Part shown: piece after piece, positions 11,736 through 24,626 of the stretch
Layout: each line of letters starts with the position of its first letter
Numbering within the stretch: position 1 is the stretch's first letter
NCBI GenBank assembly: GCA_030063045.1
Contig: JAQSEB010000010.1
Location: 2,225,501-2,289,500 of the forward strand
DNA length: 64,000 bases
Reading direction: 5' to 3'
Source: Pratylenchus scribneri
Lineage: Eukaryota > Nematoda > Chromadorea > Rhabditida > Pratylenchidae
The notes under the pieces: model-generated
The model's input: only the letters and a program-made list of their open reading frames with translations
Told to the model about the DNA's origin: nothing
The model's database searches: none
Position numbers and translations under genes: made by a program

Positions 11736-13276
11736 AATGAGGAAATTTGTAGGATTTAATTAGCGGGTATTGGAGATAGTAGGAGACAAAATTATTTTGA
11801 CACAAACAAATTGGCCAATTTTTTAATTAAATTGGGACACCGGTAGACAAAAATGCTGAATCTATTATCGAAGGATGGATTTTGTTTTGAAGATGAATAT
11901 TCCTAAAATTTTGGCAAAAAATGCCCTTTTCTACATGAATGAGGCCAAAACAAAGGAATGTAATGGGCATCTACAATGGAATGGGCGGCGGAGCACTGAA
12001 AATTGACTAATTAAACACAAAAGAACATTGAAGGAATTGAGAAGGGGAATAATGGGTAGATTTTAATGGAGGAAATGGGTTTCTCTTTCGGCGATGAGCA
12101 AATGGCCATCAATGGCCAAAACTTAAATTGTGATTGGACAATTTTAAAGAATAAAAAGTGATTCAAGCCTAAAATTGATTGGGACAATGGAAAGAATTTT
12201 GGCAAATAAATTTGTAGGGATTTAAGTAAATTGTTGTAAAGGAGAATATTGGATTGAGGAAGGGGAATGGCATTTTGTGAATTGAAAAGCGAAACTGCGA
12301 ATGGGGAAGGGGTGGCTATTCCCTTCGAGCACTTCATCAAAGCCCAATTCAGGCGCGCCTTTCCCACTTTTTGAAAAGGCGTTTTTGAGCTAACAAAAGG
12401 GAAAGGGGAAGGAGAAGGCCCATGGGGCCCAATGTCATTTCCCCCTGCCCCCTTCCATTTCAACTCGTTATTCCTTACCCCCTCTCCTCCCCTCCCCTCT
12501 TTTGGCCAAATGGGCGTCAGGCCATGGGCTTACTGAATGGACGGACTGAAGAAAACTGCCCCTTTTAGGGGGAATGGGGAGAGGACTTTTGGCCGAAACA
12601 ACAAATGTTCAGCACAATGAACTGAAATTGGAGCCGGCAAAAATGAGGCTTTAAGGCACAGATGTCCAGAAGGGGGAGAAAATGAAGAGGCCTATAAGCA
12701 AAATGATTAGCCGCAAATAAAAGAGAGATTATGACAATGAATTATTATGATGGGATTTGAGGGAAAAGCCGTCAAAATACGATGATGGGGGAAAATGCCA
12801 TGGAATGTGCCAGTCGGTGTTTATAGTATTTTCCATCACATCAATTGGAATATATTCTTTGTTTTTTTTCCAAAATTCAGGTAATGCCTAATAAATTCAC
12901 TGAATGGACAATTAAGATTTCATCAAAATATAGTAAATTTGATGAAATGGCCTGTGGAATTTGACCTATGGAAATAAAACCGTTAATTTCATTTCAAACT
13001 AATATTTTAGGAATTAATTTGTTAAACAATTCGGGGAAAGATAATGAATATTTCTTCCTTCTTTTTCTAATGAATTTTCAAATAAATCTTTTGAATAATA
13101 AGTTAATTAAGACTTCCATTAAAATAAATAGATTAATTATTTTGAAGAATTTTTAAAAGGCTTTCTAATAAGATTATCCCCTTTGGGAATTGGCCTCTGA
13201 AAGTAAATATGTTAATTTCATTTCAAGTTAATATTTTAGGGATTTAACCAATCCGGTTATCCCGCATTTGAAAGAG
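11736..13276. other. Non-coding interval, possibly a long intron
   Basis: No supported gene. A 150-codon minus ORF at 12011-12463 is low-complexity and lacks clear splice context. Two 60-bp stretches near 12958 and 13190 share TTAATTTCATTTCAA..TAATATTTTAGG, a short direct repeat 230 bp apart. If the flanking minus-strand exons belong to one gene this is its largest intron. Confidence 0.4.
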
Positions 13277-13944
13277 TTAATCTTCCCCTTCAATTGTCCC
13301 TTTTGGGGCACACTTTATTAAACATAAATAAATTGACTTATTTGCGGCATTCTGCTGCAATATCACGGACATCAATTGGTCTTTGTAACTTTGTTGTGCA
13401 CCGGGTGGATTGAATTCGGTGGCCACATTTTTGCCAGCCATTGGCCGACTCCTATTCAATTTGCCTGCCGTCGAAAATCGGTTCATATGTTCGATCAGTG
13501 CAAATCCCTCGGGTGCTGAATAAAATGGAGTGAAAATTAAATTTACGGAAAAAGTGGAAGGTGGCCAAAACCAAATTGATTCTTTCCAATAAATTAAAAA
13601 ATGAAATCCACCCCCTGAGGTGGAGTCAATGGCCAAACTCAATTTCACTGCCGACCATCGGAGAATTCCCCAATTTCACCGCCGCCACACTTTTTGCCCC
13701 GTTTTTGATGGCCCCTACGGGCCGAATTCGGCACCCACACTAAATTTAAATTGGGTATTGGAATTTTGGCGGGTGGAATCTGTGCAGCTACTTTCTCTCT
13801 TTTAAATCTCCTTTTTTGGGGCATAAAAATGCGTGGGATGTTTTTCCCACCTTGGGGAAATGCCTCAATGAATTTGGCCAAAAACAACAACAAAATTAGC
13901 AGTGAAAGGCGGAAATGGTGCAACTGAAATTGGAACAGAAACAT
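13277..13944 (-). CDS. Secreted or membrane-protein N-terminus with signal peptide (unrecognised)
   Basis: The start at 13944 gives MFLFQFQLHHF followed by the hydrophobic core RLSLLILLLFLAKFIEA, a good cleavable signal peptide ending near residue 28. Next come several basic clusters (QKRRFKREK, ARRGHQKRGKK) that look like prohormone-convertase sites, flanking short segments such as FPQGGKNIPRIFMPQ and IPIPNLNLVWVPN. A second exon, starting near 13515 after a TTATTCAG acceptor, encodes PEGFALIEHMNRFSTAGKLN and runs to TAA at 13277. Joining needs a phase-1 donor (GATG-GTCGGC), which is weak. It may be a neuropeptide-like precursor, or the N-terminus of the membrane protein at 9.5-11.7 kb. The basis is sequence features only, with no homology claimed. 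Confidence 0.5.
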
Positions 13945-16047
13945 TTTATGACGATGGAATGGGAACGTGTGAAATGCACAACGGGAATTCCCTCAATTCG
14001 TTGTATTTTTGCATTGTCTCCCCCCTTTCTCCCCCTCCCGGCTTATTGGCCCCATTTTTTTATTATTATTATTGGATGAAATTCGATCCAATTCTGCTGG
14101 CTTTCGAATGCTTTAAGCATTTTTCTCTTGGGCCAAATGTGCGGTAGAGCACTTTGCTCTCCCCCGAGGGTATAATATTAATTTGCCCTTCCTTTGCCTC
14201 ACCTCTTCCCAATTCCTTCTTCTCCATTTTATCTCCCATCCTAATGGCCATTTCCGAATGCGCAACTCAGATTGTGGCATAATTGAAGGAATGGGAATGT
14301 TGTTCGGATTTCGGAATGTGGGAATTTAAAGTTGAAGGCTTTCTATGGAGAGGAAGGTGGCAGGGAGGATTTCCCCGCAGGAAATATTGATGATTTATTG
14401 AAGAGAAAATGGAGGATGGTCCAAAATTATTCACGCTTCTTCGGCTCTTTTATTTAAGCAACAGGGGGAGGTGAAGGCATTTGACATTTTTTTTGTGAGC
14501 TGAATTACGCAAATCCACAGCCAGACTCACTTTTTGGCCAAAGTTGAGAGGGGAGCAAAGACAAAAGGGGGTGACAAATCGAAGGCTTTGAGGGTGGGGA
14601 GGGGGATGAAAGGCAGATTTATCCCTCTTCAACAATCCCCTTTCGAACCCGGCGGCTTTATTGGATAAAAATAAAATTTAATGATGGCCAAGAAGTGTGG
14701 CCAACTGCAGAAGAAGGAGAGGAAAGGCAAAGGGGCAAAAAGAAGTAAATGATATGCTTTCATTGTGACAAAAACAAAAGGATTGAGGGATTTGGAAAAG
14801 AGGGAATTGGATGATTTTGCTTAAGGCAATTGTCATGTGGAATGAATCACGGATAAGCCAATTTAAATTATTCTAATTCTGACTCTAATTGTCCACCCAA
14901 ATTTACAAATTTTAAACAGAAGACTCACCCAAGTTTATATCAAAAATTTGCCATGAAACTCGGGCTCCAGAGTCGAGAAATTCAGCAATTCGTCCAACCG
15001 AATTCAAAGCAAAAATTCAATTATTGGAAAATTTGTATTCCTCTGGATTTTATTGACTTAAAGTATGAAATGATTGGTGTGGAATTGGGTAGTTCAAATT
15101 GGTTGTTGGAGATGTGTTCGATCCTCCTCATTCCGTGTGAGATTCGCCCAATTTACTGATGAGAATGAGAGTGGTGGCTAAATAAATTTATGGACCAGCT
15201 GGCACCACCCAAAACAATTGGCCCAATTCCATTCGAATTTGACTGATTGCTTGGTAGCCAGCCCCACCCACCCACCTCATCATTGATGTCATTTCTTTAA
15301 ATCCTTTAAACTTCCACTCAAAATTCCCCCAAAAAATGGGCCAAAGACAAATGTGACCCTTGGGAATAGGGTGCTAGGGTCGATTTATGAAGACATGAAA
15401 ATGTTTAATGTGGACGATGGATTGGAAAGATTCATTAGACAAGTCACGGAAAGTGGTTTTATGATGGATGCCTCAGGGCATATTCATTTAAAGACCTTCA
15501 CTCCCCTTCAGCTTCAGAAAATTCCATGAATCTTCCAGATTCTTGTTGTAGAATATTTTAACAAAAAGGCACGATGGTCAATCATTTATTTATTTATTGC
15601 TTCGAATAATATTTTCTTGCATTTTTATCATTTTATTCATCAGAGGGGAAATGCAAAAAAAAAAAAACACAAAAGCAAAAACTAAAAAATTCTAAAAATT
15701 ATTATAGAAGGGACTTAAATTGGGTCATTGACATAGGAATTAGGAGCAGAAAGAATGAAAAAATGAATAGTTTTGATTTTGAACAGGAAAATTGTGTATA
15801 ATAGGAAATGTGGGCTTCTTTGACTGATTCTCTGAAGAAATTAAATATATAAAAATGGTGAAGGATGGATATTTATTAAGGATGAAAATATGAAATTTGT
15901 AAAAATGTTTGGGTTTTGATTTTGTTGTCAATTTTATTATTTGCCATTCTTGATTTTGACCATTTTCATCATTTTGTGGCGAATCTTCTTCTCATCAATC
16001 AATCACAACACAATATTCATTTTTGGTGGAGAGGACACATAAATTGG
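13945..16047. other. Intergenic region with degenerate coding-like fragments
   Basis: No intact gene is supported. The interval holds an A run near 15655 and several Pro/Leu-rich spurious ORFs. A coding-like frame near 15299-15529 is listed separately. A plus ORF at 14953-15159 (starting MKLGLQSREIQQF) has no motif; other frames of the same stretch also look coding-like but broken, so a decayed gene is possible. Confidence 0.4.
15299..15529 (+). pseudogene. Orphan coding-like fragment
   Basis: A frame open from about 15299 to a TGA at 15529 and too short to stand out as an ORF. It reads VTLGNRVLGSIYEDMKMFN, then VDDGLERFIRQVTESGFMMD and ASGHIHLKTFTPLQLQKIP. The composition is protein-like rather than low-complexity. 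There is no clear upstream start or splice partner. It could be a relic of a duplicated gene or the last exon of an unseen gene. The parent family is not recognised. Confidence 0.3.
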
Positions 16048-18399
16048 TCAATTTTGTGGAGGAATGGGCACAGTCACCTGAATTTGTACATTTAATATAG
16101 CTAAATTATCCCTCATACTTCACTCACCTCAACATATGAAATTGGAAAGAATCCGCTTCTGCCATCCAGTGTTGTTCCCTCGAACCAATGCTCATCAATT
16201 TGATTGTCCAGCAGGATGATTTGGCCTTCTGTGAAAATTGGCGAAAATTAAATGGGGAATAAACCGGTTTTTAGCCGAAAATAATATTCTTTTGGCCCTT
16301 CACTACTAATAATAATAACAGTTGTTCACCCATTCCCAATTGCTTTCCCTTCCGGTGATGTTTGCATAAAGAAAAGAATGAAAAAAATGTTGAAAATGTG
16401 TGGGAAATGTAATTTAAAACTATTTTGTGACCACCCCCCCCCCCACCCAAAACCGGTTTCCAAAATTCATATATTGTCACTCATCAATCAAAAATGTGAA
16501 ATTCAACCTTTAAAGTCGAGTTCGCCTGGATTGAGTGCCTGAAAATCGTAGAGTGCTTTGCATTTTCCCTTTTGCTGTTGGGGCGGTGAAGCGGCGGATG
16601 ATTCGGCTGAGGAGGATGTTGTGGTGTTGGCCGGCGACGAATTCGAATTCATCGCATTGTTCATTGGAGGAGGCATTGGACTGGAAATGGACAATCCGGA
16701 CAAACTTGTTCGATCATTATGGCTAAAAAATATTGAAATTAATGAAATTAAAATGAGAGGACTTACGAATTCAGGTCGACGCGGGAGCCACGATTCCGGT
16801 CAATGACTGGCCTGGGAACATGTTCACGCGGTTGACGATTGTTGGCTTCATTTATTCTGCAAAAATTAAATTAAAATTTAATAAATAAATTATAAATCCA
16901 GTAATATTAGCTTAGGTTGTTGACTATTTGTGCCTTTTCGACCCTTCGGGAATCAAAGAATAAATTTTTGGGGAAAAATATAGAAAAAAAAACATTTGCA
17001 TCACTGGGAATAGAACTCTCATCTTATAATAATAACGCCCCATCAATCTACTGGCTGCGCTATACAGCACCTTGACAGACACACTATACAAATTCACTAT
17101 AACTATTCAACACAGTACACAGCAAAATCAATATTTGCGAATTAGCATATTTTTGCCAAAACAAATTCAAAACTAATATGATCATAATATTCGGGAACAT
17201 CGGAAACCCAATATTTGGTATTTTAATCATTAAAATCCCGCACTTACACTCCGTACCGGTTTTTAATAAAACTGGTTCAAGACGTTCCGAAATACCAAAT
17301 TAAACTAATTAGTTGACGTAATCAGTATCAGTAGAGTACCCTAAAAAAACACTACCAATTTTAACTCAATCCAAATTGGGTAACACCCGTACAATTTTAA
17401 AATTATATATAGGATTAAAATAACCAACCTTGAATTGAGTTGGGATTTGAGGTTTTCCAAAATTTGCATTGTTTGTTGGTGGAAATCGAGTTGTGCTTCG
17501 ACCAAAGCCCTCAATTGAGTGATTTGTTCCACATCATTGTTCAAAATGTTGAACATTGCTTTCTCCGTCAGTCGTTTTGATTCCTCCAATTTCTCTTCTG
17601 CCTGCACCAAATCCTCCTCCCTCGTCTGTTTTCGCTTTTTGGCATCATAGTCAAGGCGCCGGCTCTTCAGTTTGTTTCTATGTCCCTAAATTTTTGGTTT
17701 AATTGGAATAAATGCGAAAATTTACATTGAAATCCTTCAGCTCATTGTTTTGGAAGTCGGTGATTGGGTCAAGGAAATTGTGTTTGACGGTGTCCTCCAA
17801 TTGGTATTTGACATCGGCCATTTGACGAAATGCATCGGCTGTGTCACAAAGTCCCTGGAAAAAAAGGGATTTATTTATTTATTCATGGTGGAAATAGAAG
17901 TGATTTTGATTAAATTAATTTATTTGTTTAAATATTATTTTTAATAAAAATATTGAAAAACCACTGACCTTGCCAAAATCCGATTGACTTCCCAAACTTT
18001 TGCCAAATTTGGCCATCGTGTCGGCCAACATCCCTTCCGTCTGTGGATAAGCTTGATTTTTGGTAGAGCCACGGACTTTTGACATTGCTCCCAATGCGGC
18101 GATTTTTGCTCTCGTTGCTTAAATTTGTTAAAATTTTAAAATAAAATCAAATTTTAAAAAACCTGGATTCGGTTGTAAATATTCATTTGTGCCGGCAACC
18201 AAATTTGTGATAAGCTCATTTGTCAAATCTACTTTCTAAAATGGATGAATCATCAATTTATTATGAAATTTATTTTGTCACAAACCCTTTCCATTTCCGT
18301 AAACTCATCGTCCAACTTGGTGGCTTCAGCTGCGCCGACACTTTCACTGAGGTACTGATTGGCTTTATTGATTTGTTTTTTCAATGCGGACAGTGACAT
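16048..18399 (-). CDS. unc-57: Endophilin A (N-BAR plus SH3)
   Basis: Membrane-curving synaptic-vesicle endocytosis protein that recruits synaptojanin and dynamin through its SH3 domain. The start at 18399 gives [20 protein letters not shown] and [17 protein letters not shown], the endophilin H0 helix and start of the BAR domain. Later exons on the minus strand continue [67 protein letters not shown], a coiled segment ([19 protein letters not shown]) and a Ser/Pro/Asn linker. The C-terminus is one SH3 domain split over three exons: [37 protein letters not shown] and [19 protein letters not shown], ending at TGA 16048. An ATTTTAG acceptor lies about 20 bases upstream of the ATG, consistent with trans-splicing. 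One intron carries a tRNA-like sequence at 16985-17065. Confidence 0.95.
16985..17065 (-). repeat. tRNA-like sequence in an endophilin intron
   Basis: On the minus strand this reads TATAGCGCAGCCAGTAGA (A-box-like) and, about 35 bases later, GAGTTCTATTCCC (B-box-like, poor match). No convincing cloverleaf with paired acceptor stem was found, so a tRNA pseudogene or tRNA-derived SINE piece fits better than a working tRNA. Confidence 0.35.
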
Positions 18400-19392
18400 T
18401 TTTAATATTTTAAAATGCTCTAAAATTTTAATAAAAAAATGAATGGCGAAGAAATATTTTTTGGGGTGGTATTGAATGGAAGGAAGGTATGAAAATTGGC
18501 ATTTTTTGAAGGGAAAGGACTGACGAAAAATATTGTGTTGTGTCCCGAAATGGAAAATTGGAAGATGTAGGGGAATGGAATGGAAGTAGTGGACTAGAAG
18601 ACCCCGGCGGGGCTGAATTTTGGAGCAGCGGCGGAAGAGAGCTGCCGCGGAGGTGGGTATAGGGCAAAAATGCAATGAATGAAAAAATGTAGAAATGACG
18701 GCACCCTCGGGTTTAGGGCGGAGGGAACAGCAGTAAAGGAAAAGCCGGGAGGTCGACTGGAGAAAAAGCATAGAAAGTAGCGGTGAGTGACGGGAGTTGG
18801 GCTTGTCCAATAATTTTTTTGTTCGTTTTCCCCAATAGCCAGCTGGGTGTTTGGGTGGTGCGGAAGAGAGCACATATAGAGAGAAAAGATCGAAAAATAT
18901 TCTCTGGTGAAAATAGAATAAATGCAGTGGCAAAGTTGCTTTGGATGAAAATAAAATGATACCAAAAATTGGTTGGATGTTTTGCTGCTCCCCAGCAAGA
19001 TGGCATATTTGCGTTTAAGGTGCCAATACGAGGCGCAATTATCTTTGCCCTACCCTCAAAAAGTCTGGGCGAGAAATGATAAATAGTAAACGTGGATAAG
19101 TAGCACTTGGAAGGAATGCCCATAAAATGGGTCATTTTTAATAAATAAATATGTGGATAAAACCAGTGAAAAAATTTACAAATATTAATGTCGGAAATAT
19201 ATATTTATTCACAGATAAACCAAATTTAATTTGATATTTGGAGGGAATTATGTGCGACAAGAAAAATTGTTGGAATTTTAAATAATCTTGCTAAAATAAA
19301 AGAAAAGTCCATATTATTTTTATAGGGTGGAAAGTGAAATTTGAATATAATTTTAATTTTTCAAAATCCCATTTTGCATTTGCACATCAAAT
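18400..19392. other. Intergenic region between endophilin and GOLPH3
   Basis: Both neighbours are on the minus strand, so this should contain the endophilin promoter and the GOLPH3 3' UTR. It is more GC-rich around 18590-18730 (ACCCCGGCGGGGC is palindromic). Open frames of 130-226 codons on the minus strand are mostly Phe/Ser/Pro-rich upstream extensions without gene features. Confidence 0.5.
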
Positions 19393-20596
<1,204 letters not shown>

Positions 20597-21071
20597 TCGC
20601 TATTCTGTAAGCTTTGAAATTTTAATGGTACCACTTTCGAGAATTTTATTGTTTAATCCTTTTTTTAATGTTCTTTGCCTTTGCTTTGCTTGTTTGCCGT
20701 TTGCCCTTTGCCAACAACAAAATTCGCTTCCTTCATTAAAATTGGGCGTTATGCCAACTCTTTCTTAAAAAAATGACATTTTATCTAAACTAAAAATGAC
20801 ATTTTATCCAAACTCGTTTTGTTGTGTTTTGTCGATATCGATTCGTCGTTTTTTACGGGAATTACGATTAATTATTAAACCAAAAAACCAATGTTGTTTT
20901 CTAATTTGGTGCGTTGGAAATCATTAGAAGTGGTTATGAAACTTAAAAACATGATTTAAAAAATGTTTTGTAAATGAATTTTTCAGTGAAACTTATAAAT
21001 ACACGTTAAAATTGATAGATTATATCAATCGCTCATTGATTATCCAAACATAAACCAATTCTGAAGAATCT
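20597..21071. promoter_or_regulatory. Divergent promoter region GOLPH3 / top-1
   Basis: 475 bp separate the two outward-facing start codons. On the plus side a TTTTTCAG acceptor near 20986 has no donor before it and could be the outron 3' end of top-1. The repeated AAAATGACATTTTATC(T/C)AAACT (about 20770-20815) is a short direct duplication. No TATA element is claimed. Confidence 0.45.
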
Positions 21072-24000
21072 ATGGCAGTAGAAATGGGAATGGATGCTGT
21101 GATGGAAAATGGGTATGAATTAAAATTAAAAAGTTCGACCAATCTTTACATATTTCAGAGATGAATCCATGAATAGCTTGCAGGGGATGTCCGAAAATCA
21201 AGAGCCAATTGTAAATGGAGTAAGTTTATTTAATATTCCTGAATCCTGAGTTTAGGTATTTAGTGAATAGTGAAGATTAATTAAAAATTATCTAATTATA
21301 CACTGAAAAATTTAAGGTAAACGAATTGAATGGTGATGGTGAACATCAAAATGGTAGCAACATGACAAATCACACCACAATGTCAAATGGGGATTCGAAC
21401 CAACAACAGGATGATCCGGACAATATTCCATGGGCTCAACGTATTCGAGACAAACAACAAGATAAAGGAAATGATGAAGTTCCGGACGACAATATTCCCT
21501 GGGCCCAACGTATGCGGAAAAACAAAACTGATAATGGAATAGATCAATCATCGACAGTGATGGAAGTGGAAAGCACGGAAACAACTCACTCAAGCAAAGG
21601 TATAAACATAAAAACTAAATAAAAATATAATTGAATATTCAAAGGCACGGAAACAACGCGCTCAAGCAAAAGAATAAGCACCACTGCTACAACGAGTTCA
21701 ACTTCACAAAAGAGTAGAAAATCGAAAGCCGCTGAAAGCAGCGATGAGGAAGAGGAATACAAGCCAGAGGTTCATACAAAATTTTTGATTTTAATATTTT
21801 AATTTTTTAAGAAAAAGAAATCGAAAAAGGAAATTTCTTCCACAAAAAAGGTTAAGAAGGAAGTGAAATATGAAGAAGAAGAAGAGGAGGATGAAGCGCC
21901 AACTTCATCACACAAAAAGAAGAAAACCACCAAAGTTGAAGTCAAAGAAGAGGGCCCAGTAAAGAAGCGTAAAAAGGTGGTGGAAGAAGAGGAAGTGTGG
22001 AAATGGTGGGAAGAAGAACAAGTGACCGAAAAGGATTTAACCGTGAAATGGACTAAGCTGGAGCACAAAGGTCCAATGTTTGCACCGGAATATGTTCCAA
22101 TTCCGAATACTGTTAAATTCAAATATGATGGGAAGGTAAAAAGTTGATTCCACCTAAATAATTAAAACTTGAAATTTTAGCCAATACAACTTTCGAAAGA
22201 TGCTGAGGAGGTGGCATCATTTTATGCAAAAATGCTCGACCATGATTACACCTCAAAACCAGTGTTCAATAAGAATTTTTTCAAAGATTGGCGAAGGGTT
22301 TATCCTTTAAATTATTTCACCTAAACGAAATCAAATTTTAGGTTATGAAACCAGAAGAACGTGAAAAGATAACGGATTTGAAAAAATGTGATTTTTCGTA
22401 AGTCCACAAAATAAACGGGTTATAGTAGAATTAATTATTTTAGGGAAATGCACGCCTATTTTCTAAGTGAAACCGAAAAAAGAAAAGCCAGAAGCAAAGA
22501 AGAGAAAAAGGCTGAAAAGGAAGTGAAAGATCAAGAGGCGAAAGAATACGGTTATGCATCGCTGGACGGGTATAAACAGAAAATTGGCAATTTTCGAATT
22601 GAACCACCCGGTCTTTTTCGCGGTCGAGGTTTGATTTTGGTTTAAAAATAAATTCAAATATATTCAATTTTATAGGAGAACACCCTAAAATGGGCTGTTT
22701 AAAGAAGAGAGTTCGACCTGAAGATGTGGTAATTAATTGTTCGCCGGGAGTGAAAATACCACCGCCAAAAGGGCATAAATGGAAGGAGATTCGTCATGAC
22801 AATACGGTAAGTTTATTTAGAATAAATAATTTAATCAATAATTCAAATTAAAAGGTTACATGGCTTTGTTCTTGGACTGAAAATGTTTTGGGCAGCAACA
22901 AATACATAATGCTAAATCCATCCTCAAAATTGAAGGGTCAAAAGGATTGGGAAAAGTTTGAGAAAGCGAGAAAGGTTTTTAATTATTAAATATTTAAATT
23001 TAATATTTGTTAATTTAGTTGAAAGGCTTGGTCGGTCCCATCCGTGACCAATACGTCATCGATTTCAAGAGCAAGGAAATGCGCATTCGACAACGTGCCG
23101 TGGCCCTCTACTTTATTGACAAGCTAGCACTTCGAGCTGGCAATGAAAAGGATACGGAAGAGGCTGCCGGTGCGTAATTTTAAATTTTATAAATCCTTAA
23201 AATTTGTTTTAAGACACCGTTGGTTGCTGTTCCCTTCGCTGTGAACATATCAAATTGCACGATGAAATGGATGGGCAAAAATATGTTGTGGAATTTGATT
23301 TTCTCGGCAAGGATTCCATTCGCTACTACAATCGTGTTCCCGTTGAGAAGGCAGTGTTCAAGAATTTGAAAATATTCATGGAAAGCAAGGAGCCTGGCGA
23401 TGATTTATTCGACCGATTGGATGTTTGTATTTAAATATTTTAAAAATTATTATTTAATTTTAGACAAGTTCGCTGAATATTTATTTGAAAGAATTGATGG
23501 ATGGATTGACCGCAAAAGTTTTTCGTACCTACAATGCATCCATCACATTGCAGGAACAATTGGACAAACTCACAAATCGTAAGCCATCATTTGAATATTC
23601 AAATTAATTTAATTATTTTAGCCGATGATTCTGTGCATGAAAAGCTTCTTTCATACAATCGTATTTTTCTCAAAAAGTCCATAAAATTACTAAAATAATT
23701 ATTTCAGGCGCAAATCGCCAAGTGGCCATTCTTTGTAACCATCAACGGGCAATTCCAAAAACGCACGAAAAATCGATGGAAAATCTTGAAAATAAGGTAA
23801 TTTAATGTTTTTGGGTTTAAATAAATTTGACAAAATATTAATTCAGATCAAAGAGAAAAAGAAGGAATACAAAGAAATAAAGGCTGAATTGAAGAAGAAG
23901 AAAAGTGATGAGAAATTGCAGAAAAAGTACATGCGCGTCAAAGAGCAATTGGAGAAGCTGAAAACCCAACGCACTGACAAAGTTGGTGGCATTTTTAATC

Positions 24001-24250
24001 ATTAAAATAATTCTCATAATTTTCAGGATGAAAATAAACAAATTGCCCTTGGAACTTCCAAACTTAATTATTTGGATCCGAGGTTGGTTTAATTTGTGTT
24101 GTGGAATTTTATTTAAATTGATTAATTTTTAGAATCACTGTGGCCTGGTGCAAGAAATATGAGGTCCCAATTGAGAAAATATTTTCAAAAACGCATCGTG
24201 ACAAATTCCGCTGGGCAATTGATATGACGAAGGAGGATTTTATTTTTTGA
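21072..24250 (+). CDS. top-1: DNA topoisomerase I (type IB)
   Basis: Nuclear enzyme that relaxes supercoils by making a transient 3'-phosphotyrosyl nick. The start at 21072 gives [14 protein letters not shown]. The N-terminal region is charged and carries two copies of DNIPWAQR(I/M)R plus Lys/Glu-rich NLS-like blocks. The core domain follows: [36 protein letters not shown], the FFKDWR motif, [36 protein letters not shown], the [14 protein letters not shown] segment with a catalytic Arg, and [15 protein letters not shown] Lys/Glu linker coiled coil ([18 protein letters not shown]) precedes the C-terminal domain, whose [20 protein letters not shown] contains the active-site Tyr. It ends [11 protein letters not shown]. 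All core regions expected for a functional enzyme are present. The gene faces swsn-7 tail to tail. Confidence 0.97.
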
Positions 24251-24626
24251 TAATGACCAAATGATGTTTAATTTTCCAAATAAAAGCACCGACAATGAAT
24301 GCACTTTTTCTAGTTCAATTGTATTTCCCTTTTTCATTTGTGTTAAATTTTAAACCTTTTAAGCTTATGATTGTTTTTAAATGTACTTATTTAAATACAC
24401 ACACATTCTCTCCTCTTTGAATACATGTTTTGTAAAATAAATAGTAGGAAATGGTCTTCAATTCAAAGTCATCCGATTTTTTTGTTGGGGGAATTTGGAG
24501 CTCCGTTTTTGAATGGGGAGGAATTAATTAAAATAGAAACTTTCATGAAGATAATTGGAAAACAATTTATTATTACAAAATAAATTCACATAAATTAAAT
24601 TAAAACATAAATAAATGAGATTAAAA

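Noticed and set aside
12011..12463. 150-codon minus ORF
   Set aside because: No motif, no start context or splice sites matching neighbours, and skewed composition.
18253..18933. 226-codon minus ORF starting upstream of endophilin
   Set aside because: Only its last 49 codons (from 18399) are the real first endophilin exon; the upstream part is Phe/Ser/Pro-rich leader sequence preceded by a splice acceptor.
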